A DNA stretch of 64,000 nt from JAJCYL01 sp965206015. GTDB lineage: Bacteria > Bacteroidota > Bacteroidia > Cytophagales > Cyclobacteriaceae. Below the pieces are notes generated by a model. It was not told the origin of the DNA and searched no databases. It saw nothing but the letters and a program-made list of their open reading frames with translations. The position numbers and the translations under genes were made by a program. The stretch lies in contig CBDBIW010000014.1 in NCBI GenBank assembly GCA_965206015.1, forward strand, positions 124,001 to 188,000, given 5' to 3'. This document shows positions 1 to 9,342 of this stretch, piece after piece. Position 1 is the first letter of the stretch, and each line of letters opens with the position of its first letter.

Positions 1-1
1 T

Positions 2-760
2 TTAGGTAAGCACAGTGATGCTAAACTGCTAGCTGGTGGACATAGCCTTTTACCGGCCATGAAATTGAGATTAAACCAACCTGATGTTCTGGTAGATATT
101 GGAGGAATAAGCGAGTTAAAAAGCATTACAGAAGATGGTGATGCCTTGGTTGTAGGTTCTAACTGCTCCCATGCCGAAATTGCTGCTTCTGAAGTAGTTG
201 CCAAGCATGCGTCTGCATTATCTCAAGCTGCTGCTGAGATTGGGGATGTACAGGTAAGAAATGCTGGTACCATCGGGGGAAGTTTGGCCCATGCCGATCC
301 GGCCGCTGATTATCCGGCTGTGATAATGGCTCATGATGCAACCATACTCGTAGAAGGAGCAACTGGGAAAAGAGAAATTGCATCCGGAGATTTCTTCCAG
401 GGGCTTTTTGAGACCAGTGTTGCAGACGATGAAGTAATTACGGGAATTAAATTTCCAAAATCCTCAGCCGGTGTCTACCTCAAATTTGCTCAATCAGCAT
501 CGCGGTTTGCGGTGGTTGGATGTGCTGCCGTAAAAACCAATATAGGGGTTCAGGTGGGATTGACAGGTGTTGCTGACAAGGCGTATCGTGCTTCAGGTGT
601 CGAGCGTTCTTATAATGGCTCCAATGCCGAGGAAGCTGCCAACCATGCCGTGGACAGTGTAGACGTTTCAGGTGACCATTTTGCATCTTCAGAATATCGA
701 AATCATTTGGCCAAGGGTTATGTCAGGAAAGCACTGGAAGCCTTGCAACAAGACCATTAA
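2..760 (+). CDS. FAD-binding (CoxM-type) subunit of a molybdenum hydroxylase, 5' partial
   Basis: This is the medium, FAD-carrying subunit of a xanthine dehydrogenase/CO dehydrogenase-type enzyme, which passes electrons from the Mo/FeS subunits to an acceptor. The frame is already open at the left edge, so the start lies outside the window. Two FAD-binding signatures are visible: AGGHSLLPAMKLR at the very start, and TIGGSLAHADPAADYPA about 80 residues later. The C-terminal part matches the CO_deh_flav_C region and ends at TAA. The large and small subunit genes would be expected upstream, outside the window. True substrate cannot be told: a CO dehydrogenase claim would need the active-site loop of the large subunit. 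Confidence 0.88.
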   Translation, partial: LGKHSDAKLLAGGHSLLPAMKLRLNQPDVLVDIGGISELKSITEDGDALVVGSNCSHAEIAASEVVAKHASALSQAAAEIGDVQVRNAGTIGGSLAHADPAADYPAVIMAHDATILVEGATGKREIASGDFFQGLFETSVADDEVITGIKFPKSSAGVYLKFAQSASRFAVVGCAAVKTNIGVQVGLTGVADKAYRASGVERSYNGSNAEEAANHAVDSVDVSGDHFASSEYRNHLAKGYVRKALEALQQDH

Positions 761-775
761 CTATTACACCCCCCT

Positions 776-872
776 TAAAGGGATTTATCTCTTCAATCTA
801 AGCACGGATACAGGGAGCTTTACCAGGAGAATTATCAAGAATTGGGATTTGGGATTGGAGGAGGTTAGATAT
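776..872 (+). pseudogene. Fragment of a T9SS C-terminal signal (gene tail remnant)
   Basis: About 97 bases closely match the last 75 bases, and 25 bases beyond the stop, of the T9SS gene ending at 53585. The frame reads KGIYLFNLSTDTGSFTRRII, the typical end of a type A sorting domain. The stop codon present in the full copy (TAG) is TGG here, and nothing of the upstream domains remains. The fragment is a recombination scar that shares its last exon-like module with two full genes in this window (2120-4924 minus, 51618-53585 plus). Confidence 0.8.
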
Positions 873-909
873 TTACTACTATCTATCTGTAATCCTGTCC
901 GGCTAATTA
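873..909 (+). repeat. 37-bp repeat, inverted copy at 11213-11249 (possible IS end)
   Basis: These 37 bases match the reverse complement of 11213-11249 with one mismatch; the core is TGTAATCCTGTCCGGCTAAT. The second copy sits just upstream of an IS3-type OrfA remnant, and this one abuts a broken gene tail, so both may be ends of the same insertion-sequence family. That origin is inference. Confidence 0.6.
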
Positions 910-989
910 GGGCTTCCTCAGATAGCACAAAAAGTAGCTATAGAGGATATAAAGAATGATTTTCAGGGTAAAGAGACTTGATTAAATGC

Positions 990-2092
990 GAGGTTATTTG
1001 TATATGATCAACTATACTTTTTCCAGTTCCAATCTAAAATCGAAGGGTTTTCCTCGATCAACCACATCAAACTCAACCCTGACAATAGGTGGATAGCCCT
1101 TAGTGGCCTTTTGCCTTGGGACGAGCTGGTAAATATCTATAAAAAAAACTGGCCTGAAAAGCCCGAAGGGCAAATTAAAGATAGATGCCACGGTGGCTGA
1201 CCAATACATCACCTGCCCCAATGACCCTGGGCTGGTCAATGAGGCACGTATCAAGACCGAAAAGATGGTGGACAGACTGTTCGGATTGTTAAGGGACAAG
1301 GTTGATGTCAAGCCCGGGACTTACCGCAAGGTGGCCCGTCAAAGGTATTTGCAAGAGGCCAAAAAGAAGAAAAAGTCAACGGTATCGATCCGAAAGGCCA
1401 TTCGTGTATTGCTCAACTGTGTGAAAAGGAACCCGGGCCATATTGATCAAATGCCGGATCATTTGCAAGGGCCTTTCCCATTTTCCCACAAAGTACAACT
1501 TGAACTGATGGTCATCCACACCCTTTATGAACAGCAGCAGGGCATGTACGACCAACGGTCACATCAATGCAGTTGACCGGATCGTAAGCATCTCCCAGCC
1601 CCATGTGCGTCCAATAGTACGTGGCAGGCAGGGCAAAGACGTGGAATTTGGTGCCAGGCTTGGCCTTTCCCTTATGGATGGGTTCATGACCAGGGACAAC
1701 CTGAGCCGGGATGCTTATAATGAAAGTGGGGATTTGCCCAGGCAGGCTGAAGCCTATAAGGCTTTGTCTGGTCATTACCCCGAACTTATACAAGCCGATA
1801 AGATTGATGCTACCCATGCAAACCGTACCCTGGTGCAGGCAAAGGTGCATCAGGCTTACGGCCACACCAAAAGGCAAGCCAGTTAAAAAAACCGGCTTAT
1901 CAGAAAGCCAAATCAAAAAAAGAGTATGCCGAAAGGAATGCAATCGAAGGAAGGATCGGCAATGCCAAACAGGTCTGCTCCCTCAATGAAATCAAGGCAA
2001 AGCTTAAAACAACTTCACAAACCTGGATAGCAGCTACCCTGTTTGTGCTCAACATTTCCAGAATGGCCGCTTTGACAGGCAACACTTTTTGA
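990..2092 (+). pseudogene. Decayed IS1182/IS5-like DDE transposase
   Basis: Pieces of one transposase lie in order but in different frames. Near 1065-1150 the N-terminal signature NPDNRWIALSGLLPWDEL is seen. From about 1165 comes KLKIDATVADQYITCPNDP, with the first catalytic Asp, followed by a Lys/Arg-rich middle section. A stop and frame change near 1575 leads into DRIVSISQPHVRPIVRG and AYNESGDLPRQAEAYKALSG. A further frameshift near 1880 gives AERNAIEGRIGNAKQVCSL and a tail ending at TGA 2090-2092. Roughly 80 residues are missing between the first two blocks. It is not functional. Family name rests on recalled motif order, not on a search. Confidence 0.82.
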
Positions 2093-2119
2093 GTAAGCCC
2101 TATTTAATGGCATTCAATC

Positions 2120-4924
2120 CTAATTCTTGACAATTCTCCTGGTAAAGCTCCCTTTACCGGTGTGTAGAATGAAGAGATAAATCCCTTTGGCCAAAGGCGA
2201 AATATCAATGCTGTGCGCTCCTGTGGCAAAAGTTCCCTGTTGAAGCAGGTGACCTCCGGTATCCAGCAATTTGTAACCTGTCTTTTCTGACACGGTGATG
2301 TTTACAATACCGGTGGCCGGGTTTGGCGAAATAGCAACAGCCGGTTGCTCAAAATCTTCAATAGACAAAACTACATTCGTAGTAAAACTTTGTTCATTGC
2401 CATAACTCGTATCGACGCTATTGGTTGCATAAGCTGCGTAAAAATACGCTGTGCCTGCTGTTAAACCTGTAATGTTTTCTGTAAAAACACCTGTTGTACC
2501 GCTTACAATGACATTAGTAACACCCGTAGCACCAATTATTAAATCTGCGTTTGATGTAGCATATACAAAGCCCCTTGCTGTAATGGCTGCTCCTCCGTCG
2601 GAAGTTATATCACCGTTTAAAGTGGCCGTTGTAGAAGTAATAGCGGTTGCTGCTGTTGTGCTGGCTGTGGGTGCGACTGCCAATGTTGTAAAACTTTGTA
2701 CCTCTCCGTAAGTTGTATCGACGCTATTGATTGCATAAGCTGCGTAAAAATACGCTGTGCCTGCTGTCAAACCTGTAATGTTTTCTGTAAAAACACCTGT
2801 TGTACCGCTTACAATAACAGTATCTGCTGCTGTATTGTCAATTGTCAAACCTGCGTTTGAAGTGGCATATACAAATCCCCTTGCTGTAATGGTTGCTCCT
2901 CCGTCAGAAGTTATATTGCCGTTCAGAGTGGCCGTTGTAGAAGTAATAGCACTTGCTGCTGCTGTGTTTGTTGTGGGTGCTACGGGGGCCAATGTTGTAA
3001 AACTTTGTTCGCCTCCGTAAGTTGTATCGACGCTATTGATAGCATAAGCTGTGTAAAAATAGGCTGTGCCTGCTGTTAAACCTGTAATGTTTTCTGTAAA
3101 AACACCGGTTGTACCGCTTACAACAACATCCGTAACACCAGCAATACCAATTGTCAAATCTGCGTTTGATATAGCATATACAAAGCCTCTTGCTGTAATG
3201 GCTGCTCCTCCGTCAGAAGTTATATTGCCGTTTAAAGTGGCTGTTGTAGAAGTAATAGCACTTGCTGCTGTTGTGCTGGCTGTGGGTGCGGCTGCCAATG
3301 TTGTGAAACTTTGTTCTCTTCCGTAAGCTGTTCCAAAACTATTGGTTGCGTAGGCTCTGTAATAATATTTTGTGCCTGCTGTTAAACCTGTAATTTCTTT
3401 TTCAAAATCACCTGTTGCTATACCGTTTACAACTTCTTTGGTAACACCGGCAGCATCAATTATTAAATCTTCATTTGATATGGCATATACAAAACCGCCT
3501 TCCATAATTGCTGCCAGTCCGATGGAAGTCAGGTCGCCGTTTAGAGTGGCCATTGTAGAAGTAATATTGCTTGCTGCTTCTGTGTTTATGAGGGGAGTGT
3601 CTTGTACATCAATAACGGAGATAGTAAATTGTTGCTCAATATTCGTACCATCTACTGCTATACGTATTGTATAACTTCTTTTTGTTTCATAGTCGGCAGG
3701 GGCTATAAGTTGTAGTTCTGTTCCTGAAATAGTAAAACTCGCATTATCTGTATCTCCGTCTCCTGCTGTGAATGTATAGGTATAAGAAGCAGCTCCTCCG
3801 TTGGTGGACAGGGTGCCGACTGTGGTGTTTACTGGCTCGTTTTCTAAAATAGTTGTGGAAGAAAGAAAAATATTTTCAGGTGGGTCGCTGGCTTCAATTA
3901 ACCCACCATCAGTAATCGTCCAACCATGACCATTTGTAGCAACCATATTGTCTCTGGCAGCTTGTGCTGCTGATGTATATTTAGAATTTCCTGCATTAAA
4001 AGACCGTCCTGTTTGAAGGTTTAGTGCATTCCAGCCAATTAAAAGTGAATCGTAGTTTTCTGGTGAAAGCACCGCACCATCGAACATAAAATCCATATTT
4101 GTTACCTTAGAAACATCCCAACTTCCTATATCCTGGTTAAAAGAAGAGGCTCCATTGAACATAGAACGCATATTTGTTACCTTAGAAACATTCCAATCTC
4201 CTATATCCTGGTTGAAAGAAGTGGCACTAAAGAACATACCAAAGATATTTGTTACCTGAGAAACATCCCAGTCCCCTATATCCTGGTTAAAAGCATCGGC
4301 ACCATTGAACATCTGAAGCATATTTGTTACCTGAGAAACATCCCAACCTCCTATATCCTGGTTGAAAGCATCGGCGTCCTGGAACATAAAACCCATATTT
4401 GTTACCTCATCAAGAACCCAATCTCCTATATCCTGGTTGAAGGAAATGGCACCTGCGAACATAAAACCCATATCTGTTACCTGAGAAACATCCCAACTTC
4501 CTATATCCTGGTTAAAAGAACTGGCACCAAAGAACATAGCAGACATATCTGTTACCGAACTCATATCAGGAGTACCCGCAGTATCACTCGCAGTTAAGTT
4601 ACTTGCCCCATCAAAAGCATTCGACATATCGGCATTCCATACAGCAGTGCCCCATTGTTCAATGGAGGTGTATTTTTTCTTACCATCACTGTTATTTATA
4701 TGAATATCGTTTAGGTTTTTAAACCTTATGGTATGCTCTCCTGCGGTGCCAAAGGTATGGCTGGTATTTCCTGTTGTTATTGGCTCAAAACCGCTACCTT
4801 CTCCCCAATCAACCTCATACTCCATGTCCTGGGTATGAAAAGTAAAGTTTGCGGCTTGAGCGTGAGAGCCGGCAGTGGTGTTTATTTTTAGTACAAAATA
4901 GTCTGACATGTTATCCTGTGCCAA
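2120..4924 (-). CDS. BspA-type repeat surface protein with T9SS sorting signal (possibly switched off by a frameshift)
   Basis: A large modular cell-surface protein. Residues about 110-300 hold repeats of the form FNQDIGxWDVSxVTNMxxMF (BspA-like, DUF285). A cadherin-like segment follows (about 350-440), then four ~100-residue fibronectin-like modules of the type SAITSTTATLNGNITSDGG. The C-terminus has NPATGIVNITV and a final KGIYLFILHTGKGSFTRRI, a type A T9SS signal, so the mature protein should be exported and anchored at the cell surface. The nominal start is a TTG (MAQDNMS). In the same frame upstream lies a good signal peptide (HLITLFSFLFITTLALAQD), but no in-frame ATG precedes it. The only nearby ATG (5035-5037) is one frame off, separated by A10 and C9 tracts. 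Function as an adhesin is inferred. Confidence 0.85.
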   Translation of the reverse strand: MAQDNMSDYFVLKINTTAGSHAQAANFTFHTQDMEYEVDWGEGSGFEPITTGNTSHTFGTAGEHTIRFKNLNDIHINNSDGKKKYTSIEQWGTAVWNADMSNAFDGASNLTASDTAGTPDMSSVTDMSAMFFGASSFNQDIGSWDVSQVTDMGFMFAGAISFNQDIGDWVLDEVTNMGFMFQDADAFNQDIGGWDVSQVTNMLQMFNGADAFNQDIGDWDVSQVTNIFGMFFSATSFNQDIGDWNVSKVTNMRSMFNGASSFNQDIGSWDVSKVTNMDFMFDGAVLSPENYDSLLIGWNALNLQTGRSFNAGNSKYTSAAQAARDNMVATNGHGWTITDGGLIEASDPPENIFLSSTTILENEPVNTTVGTLSTNGGAASYTYTFTAGDGDTDNASFTISGTELQLIAPADYETKRSYTIRIAVDGTNIEQQFTISVIDVQDTPLINTEAASNITSTMATLNGDLTSIGLAAIMEGGFVYAISNEDLIIDAAGVTKEVVNGIATGDFEKEITGLTAGTKYYYRAYATNSFGTAYGREQSFTTLAAAPTASTTAASAITSTTATLNGNITSDGGAAITARGFVYAISNADLTIGIAGVTDVVVSGTTGVFTENITGLTAGTAYFYTAYAINSVDTTYGGEQSFTTLAPVAPTTNTAAASAITSTTATLNGNITSDGGATITARGFVYATSNAGLTIDNTAADTVIVSGTTGVFTENITGLTAGTAYFYAAYAINSVDTTYGEVQSFTTLAVAPTASTTAATAITSTTATLNGDITSDGGAAITARGFVYATSNADLIIGATGVTNVIVSGTTGVFTENITGLTAGTAYFYAAYATNSVDTSYGNEQSFTTNVVLSIEDFEQPAVAISPNPATGIVNITVSEKTGYKLLDTGGHLLQQGTFATGAHSIDISPLAKGIYLFILHTGKGSFTRRIVKN

Positions 4925-4983
4925 AGCAAGTGTTGTGATAAAAAGAAAGCTAAATAGGGTAATTAAGTGCTTAGCCCTAGGGA

Positions 4984-5003
4984 TTTTTTTTTTAGGGGGG
5001 GGG
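4984..5003 (-). promoter_or_regulatory. C9/A10 homopolymer tracts that set the reading frame of the T9SS protein
   Basis: On the minus strand, nine C (5003-4995), one T, then ten A (4993-4984) lie between ATG 5037-5035 and the signal peptide of the surface-protein gene. As sequenced, the ATG frame hits TAA soon after the tract. One extra base, or two fewer, would join the ATG to the signal peptide and the 934-residue body. This is the layout of a slipped-strand phase switch. A homopolymer sequencing error would give the same picture. Confidence 0.6.
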
Positions 5004-5056
5004 TAACTGACTTCCTGGTAGTGTGTGTGTTTTTCATGGTATTTATGTGTTAGATA

Positions 5057-5132
5057 TTAGTTGTTAGTTGTTAGTTGTTAGTTGTTAGTTGTTAGTTGTT
5101 AGTTGTTAGTTGTTAGTTGTTAGTTGTTAGTT
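5057..5132. repeat. Heptamer tandem repeat (TTAGTTG, about 11 copies)
   Basis: A 76-base perfect tandem array of the 7-mer TTAGTTG lies directly upstream of the minus-strand surface-protein gene, 20 bases before its candidate ATG. Copy number changes of such arrays alter promoter or leader spacing. On the minus strand it reads CAACTAA and brings an in-frame TAA just upstream of the leader. Confidence 0.9.
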
Positions 5133-5510
5133 TTTCAACGGGTGGTTCTCAATTAGGAATAAAGGTATTAAAAAAGATTGATCAACTCATCCGTATTTAA
5201 TGATTAAACCGATTATTGCCAACCCGATGCCTGTTATGCCTACTGTCTATTGTAAAACTGGTCGCTAAATTAATAATTTATTGCCAATTAAAACCTGACC
5301 AGGCCGGAGAGAAACCGGCAGCTCATCACACAGGCGGGGTTTTTCGTTCGATTACGATAAATCAGGAAATACTACTGGAAGTAATTTCCATTCTTTAGTG
5401 GGAGTAGAAAGAATGAAAACTCTTCCCCGAAATACGCCCGGTTGACCGCATTGCTCAATAGAAATAGTTCCTGCTCAGGGTTGAGTTGTTCTTCCGGGCC
5501 CGGAGATAAA
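5133..5510. other. Intergenic stretch with no recognised gene
   Basis: No convincing coding frame or RNA was seen. It probably holds the promoter for the minus-strand surface protein, and beyond about 5500 the relic of a second prophage begins. Confidence 0.5.
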
Positions 5511-5820
5511 AACCCTGATTGATTTATTCGTTTGTTCTTTTACCGATGAGATGGTCCAGTGGGAGAAACTGCCCGGCTCAACAGCTTCAGGGCAATCGTG
5601 GGAACGTGGGATGTGGCTTTTTCAGGGTCGGCCACCTCAGACTTCAATGCCATTCGGGTATGGGGGCTGAAAGGCGGTAAAAAATACCTGATCGACTGCT
5701 ATGTCCGGTGCTCAAAGATCAAACCGGCACTGGAATGGATCGCACAGTTTCAACAGGGACTGCCTGAAACGGTAAGTGTGCCGTTCCGCTTTGAGGCGCA
5801 ATTCCACAACGATGAGATTT
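5511..5820 (+). pseudogene. Relic of a phage large terminase (nuclease domain)
   Basis: One frame reads FTDEMVQWEKLP near 5530-5570, then the frame changes and runs VGTWDVAFSGSATSDFNAIR and GGKKYLIDCYVRCSKIKPAL. This is the start of the RNase H-like nuclease domain of large terminases. The intact prophage terminase (35194-36720) has the matching but clearly different block VGHWDLSYVTQGDYKAFALA. So this comes from a related but distinct phage. The domain is cut off abruptly at 5819, where sequence nearly identical to the prophage gpF-like gene begins. Confidence 0.7.
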
Positions 5821-5985
5821 ACGGCCACTGGTACATTTATCAACAAAATACGACTCCTGGATATCAGCCAGCAGCTTCTTGCCTTAAACTGGCATCAGTT
5901 TCTTGAAATGAAGAAATCTACTATTATAAAAGAAGTGGTCAGGGGTACAAGAGGGGGGCGTGGAAAAGAAAAATTCAATGAGTTT
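5819..5985 (+). repeat. 167-bp block about 97% identical to the 3' part of the prophage gpF-like gene
   Basis: These 167 bases align without gaps to 40316-40482 with about five mismatches. They encode the domain starting TGTFINKIRLLDISQQLLAL that forms the C-terminal tail of the prophage minor head protein. Both edges are sharp: the left joins terminase relic, the right joins an IS982 relic. The high identity contrasts with the diverged terminase beside it. Confidence 0.9.
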
Positions 5986-6553
5986 GAAGACTATTTCATT
6001 ATTGATTCTATGCCACTGGAAGCTATCAGGGAGCTCAAGGTCAAAAATATGTAAAGAATTTTTTTATTCATCACCTGATAAAGGGTTTTGTGCTTGTCAA
6101 CAAATGTACTTTTATGGATACAAACTCCATGGAGTTTGTTCTGTTCAAGGTGTTTTTAAAAGTGTAGATATCAGTAAAGCATCTGTTCATGATATTCATT
6201 ATCTCAAAGATCTAAAAAGCCAATTATCTGACTGTGTTCTAATTGGATACAAAGGCTACCTAAATCAAGAACAAGAATTAGATTTGTTTACCACGGCTAA
6301 GATTAAATTAGAAGTGCCAATGAGGAAGAACCAAATTAATTACAAAAAGCAACCCTATATCTTTAGAAAGTCAAGAAAAAGAATCGAAATGCTCTTCTGT
6401 GAACTCTGTGATCAGTTTATGATTAGGAGAAACTATGCGAAATCTTTTCAAGGATTTAAAACCAGAATATTATCCAAAATAACAGCCTTAACTATTATTC
6501 AATATATCAATAAATTTGACTTGAATAGGAGCATTAATAACTTGAAAATTTAA
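5986..6553 (+). pseudogene. Truncated IS982-family transposase
   Basis: The first piece reads FIIDSMPLEAIRELKVKNM and stops. A +1 shift continues as RSKICKEFF. The rest is SVHDIHYLKDLKSQLSDCVL, then IGYKGYLNQEQELDLF (IS982 transposases usually have GDKGY, so a catalytic Asp may be lost), and RKRIEMLFCELCDQFMIRRN near the end. The N-terminal third is missing, replaced at 5985 by phage sequence. Several catalytic-core motifs remain, but truncation, frameshift and the altered GYKGY motif make it inactive. Confidence 0.85.
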
Positions 6554-6635
6554 ATTACTTTCTAATGCACCACGGGTATTAATAATTAGTTTATTCCATT
6601 AAGATATTATCAGTCTAAACACGACTACCTATTCA

Positions 6636-7766
6636 ATGAAAGGAATTTTAAAAATGATTGTACTCTCAATTATATCACTCATCACATTACTAGTACTAGG
6701 CGTTATCATATTTACTAAGACTTCTCCTGAGTTTGGTTCAAGCGCATCTGGCGATCGTCTGGATCGAATGAGGGCTTCGGAACGCTATGCGAATGGTAAA
6801 TTTGTAAACTCTGTTCCCACGGCTCAAGGTCTAAAAGACTGGAAAGATATACCCAGTGTTCTTTATAAGTTTACCAAAAAAGAACCTAATCAAGAACCTG
6901 ATTGGGAAATCCCTGTCAACAAGATAGATTCTGCCAACATTGTGAATACCGCAGATTCAGTAACTCAACTAACATGGTTTGGTCACTCTGCCTTCTTATT
7001 AGAAATAGATGGCAAGAAGATTTTGATTGACCCAATGTTAGGTAATATCCCCTCTCCCGTTTCTTTTATGGCAAACAAGCGTTTCAATCCCAATCTTCCG
7101 ATTGCAATAGAACAGCTTCCTCAAATTGATGCTATCATCATCTCACATGATCACTATGATCATTTGGATTATGGTTCTGTCACTGCACTCAAAGAAAAAG
7201 CAAATCATTTCTATGTCCCTTTAGGAGTTGGTGCGCACTTAGAAGGATGGGGAGTTCTTGCCACTAACATTACCGAACTAGAGTGGTGGGATAGTGTTAA
7301 TTTGGATAATATCTCTCTAACTGCTGCACCAGCAAGACACTTTTCAGGTAGAGGATTAGGAGATGCAAATAGCACACTATGGGCTTCATGGATCATCAAA
7401 GGAGCTAAAGACAATATCTACTTCACAGGGGACTCAGGTTACTTCGATGGATTCAAGGAGGTAGGAGAAAAATATGGCCCATTTGATTTGGCACTTATTG
7501 AATGTGGCCAATACAATGACATGTGGTCAGATATTCATATGAAACCCGAAGAGTCAGCGCAAGTAGGGCTTGACGTGAAAGCAAAAACGATTATGCCTAT
7601 TCATTGGGGAGCATTTAAACTTTCACTGCACACATGGACAGACCCCGTTGAGCGGATCACAAAAAAAGCCAAAGAAATAGGTGTGAATGTAACTACACCT
7701 GAGATTGGAGAAACCTTCACTGTCAATGGTGAGAGCTATCCAGAAGGGCAGTGGTGGGTAAAATAA
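6636..7766 (+). CDS. MBL-fold metal-dependent hydrolase, membrane-anchored (NAPE-PLD/UlaG-like)
   Basis: A 376-residue metallo-beta-lactamase-fold protein. Residues 5-27 form one hydrophobic membrane anchor or signal. The fold begins with TWFGHSAFLLEIDGKKILID (about 113-132), carries the metal motif HDHYDH at 171-176, then FTGDSGYFDGF (metal-bridging Asp) and a late PIHWGAF that supplies the last His ligand. This ligand order fits the UlaG/NAPE-PLD-like branch, which hydrolyses phosphodiester or lactone bonds; the substrate is unknown. It stands alone between the IS982 relic and a TPR gene. All expected metal ligands are present. Confidence 0.88.
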   Translation: MKGILKMIVLSIISLITLLVLGVIIFTKTSPEFGSSASGDRLDRMRASERYANGKFVNSVPTAQGLKDWKDIPSVLYKFTKKEPNQEPDWEIPVNKIDSANIVNTADSVTQLTWFGHSAFLLEIDGKKILIDPMLGNIPSPVSFMANKRFNPNLPIAIEQLPQIDAIIISHDHYDHLDYGSVTALKEKANHFYVPLGVGAHLEGWGVLATNITELEWWDSVNLDNISLTAAPARHFSGRGLGDANSTLWASWIIKGAKDNIYFTGDSGYFDGFKEVGEKYGPFDLALIECGQYNDMWSDIHMKPEESAQVGLDVKAKTIMPIHWGAFKLSLHTWTDPVERITKKAKEIGVNVTTPEIGETFTVNGESYPEGQWWVK

Positions 7767-7887
7767 TACTGATGTCTTTACGGAGGAGGAGATACGACTG
7801 CACACTTACTTACACCATAGCTACAGCGTAAGTGCAAGTAATCGAACAGATTGCTTCGTTCCTCGCAATAACATTTCATTGGGAGGT

Positions 7888-7930
7888 CATGCCCCTCCAA
7901 AGGAATGACTCAGCAGACAGAGTTGAATTT
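7888..7930 (-). repeat. 43-bp dispersed repeat, inverted copy at 10897-10939
   Basis: The reverse complement matches 10897-10939 at 39 of 43 positions and includes half of a G-rich palindrome (CTTTGGAGGGGCATG). On its left side the palindrome partner is degraded. It lies in the intergenic gap after the MBL gene. It looks like a small REP-like or MITE-like unit of this genome. Confidence 0.7.
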
Positions 7931-8037
7931 ACACTGCCATATTGGATACTAATTTTTCCAAAAAAACTAAAAGTAGCTTTTTAAGGGACAACTCAATAAG
8001 GGGCTATACCAGGAAGCTTTCATTCGGATGGCATAAT

Positions 8038-9267
8038 CTATTCCTCTCCGCACATTTTATTAACTGCTTTGGCAGCAGTTGGCATCCCTAGATTCAATGC
8101 CCATTTGACATCATTACATGCCCCATCTCGATCTTTTGCACTGTATCGGGCCACTCCTCTATTGTAAAAGGTCATCGCACTTGTAGAATCTATGGCAATC
8201 GCCATATCATAATCAGTAATCGCTCGTGTGAAATGGCGTTCTTTGGTCAAGATATTTCCTCTATTCAAATATGCTTTTGCATATTGAGGGTTAAGTTGAA
8301 TTGCTATATTATAATCATTATAGGCACCGCCAAAATCACGGCATTTTTCCTTAACTATGCCACGATTAAGAAAGTTCTCAGGGTCTTTATTATTAATTTC
8401 AATGGCTTTATTATAATCATTTAACGCTCCGCTGAAATCTCCAACATTGTATTTGGCCAGACCTCTTTGGGCGTAAGGCTCATCAAATTCGGGATGGGCA
8501 TCAATTAGATTGGTGTACAAGTCAATGGACTGGCTATCATCACTGAGTCGAAGCAAGTTATAAGTGGCCAAATTATTTCCCGGATCAAGATCCAAGGCAG
8601 ATTCATAATCTATTTTGGCCTTGTCCAAATCGCCTGATTCTTCATGGAGGAGGCCACGGTTAACATAAAAATTTGGGTCAGTCCCGCTAAGAGCAATTGC
8701 TGTATTATAGTGATCCAAAGCAGAATCCAACTTAGTTAGTCTGCTCATGACCAATCCCAGGTAATTGTGGACTTCAGCTTCTTTTCCTTCCATCGTCATC
8801 ACCCCACTTACTCCAGATTCAAAGTTCGCAATCCTAAAAAAGATGGCATTGGTCTCCCTCATTGGAGCGGCCAATAACTTCTTAAAATCATCTTCCGCAT
8901 ATTCCAGCTTACCCATATGGAAATAGAGAAGTCCTCTGCCAAACAAGGCTTCAACATGATCTGGGATCATGTGAAGGATTATGTTGTAATCAGTCAATGC
9001 CCCATCATCATCACCAATATTCTTCTTGGCCATGCCTCTTAAATAGTAAGATTCTGTGTAATAAGTATCAAAACTGAGGCTTGTATTGAAGTGACTGATG
9101 GCTTCCTCATAGCGACTCTCCTCAAGTGCATCTCTACCCATATCGAAATAGTGATTTCGATGGCTAACGCGTCCGCCCCGAACATCATCTTGGGCATTAA
9201 TTTTGATTATGCCACAACACTCAAGTACAAATATCCCTATCAGTATGGAGTAATTATTTGTTACCAC
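8038..9267 (-). CDS. Exported tetratricopeptide-repeat protein
   Basis: A 409-residue protein with an N-terminal hydrophobic signal (about residues 4-25, ending INAQDD) and about nine to ten TPR units of 34 residues. Typical lines are FDMGRDALEESRYEEAISHF, AYLNRGNILTKERHFTRAI and FYNRGVARYSAKDRDGACND. TPR arrays bind partner proteins; no catalytic domain is present. Location is probably periplasmic. It is divergent from ffh, with about 105 bases between them. Partner and role are unknown. Confidence 0.85.
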   Translation of the reverse strand: MVTNNYSILIGIFVLECCGIIKINAQDDVRGGRVSHRNHYFDMGRDALEESRYEEAISHFNTSLSFDTYYTESYYLRGMAKKNIGDDDGALTDYNIILHMIPDHVEALFGRGLLYFHMGKLEYAEDDFKKLLAAPMRETNAIFFRIANFESGVSGVMTMEGKEAEVHNYLGLVMSRLTKLDSALDHYNTAIALSGTDPNFYVNRGLLHEESGDLDKAKIDYESALDLDPGNNLATYNLLRLSDDSQSIDLYTNLIDAHPEFDEPYAQRGLAKYNVGDFSGALNDYNKAIEINNKDPENFLNRGIVKEKCRDFGGAYNDYNIAIQLNPQYAKAYLNRGNILTKERHFTRAITDYDMAIAIDSTSAMTFYNRGVARYSAKDRDGACNDVKWALNLGMPTAAKAVNKMCGEE

Positions 9268-9342
9268 TTTTGATCTGTTAATAGTATCAATTTACGAATC
9301 ATATTAGTTAATGTTAAGACTGCTACCAGTGAGAATAATTCT

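Noticed and set aside
1012..1311. Minus-strand 99-codon frame
   Set aside because: It lies antisense to recognisable pieces of the IS1182-like transposase on the plus strand.
2451..3674. Four similar plus-strand frames of about 86-100 codons starting MPAVKPVMFS
   Set aside because: They are the antisense shadow of the repeated modules of the minus-strand T9SS gene; the repetition comes from that gene.
5057..5132. Possible CRISPR array
   Set aside because: The repeat is a 7-mer with no spacers; it is a simple tandem array.
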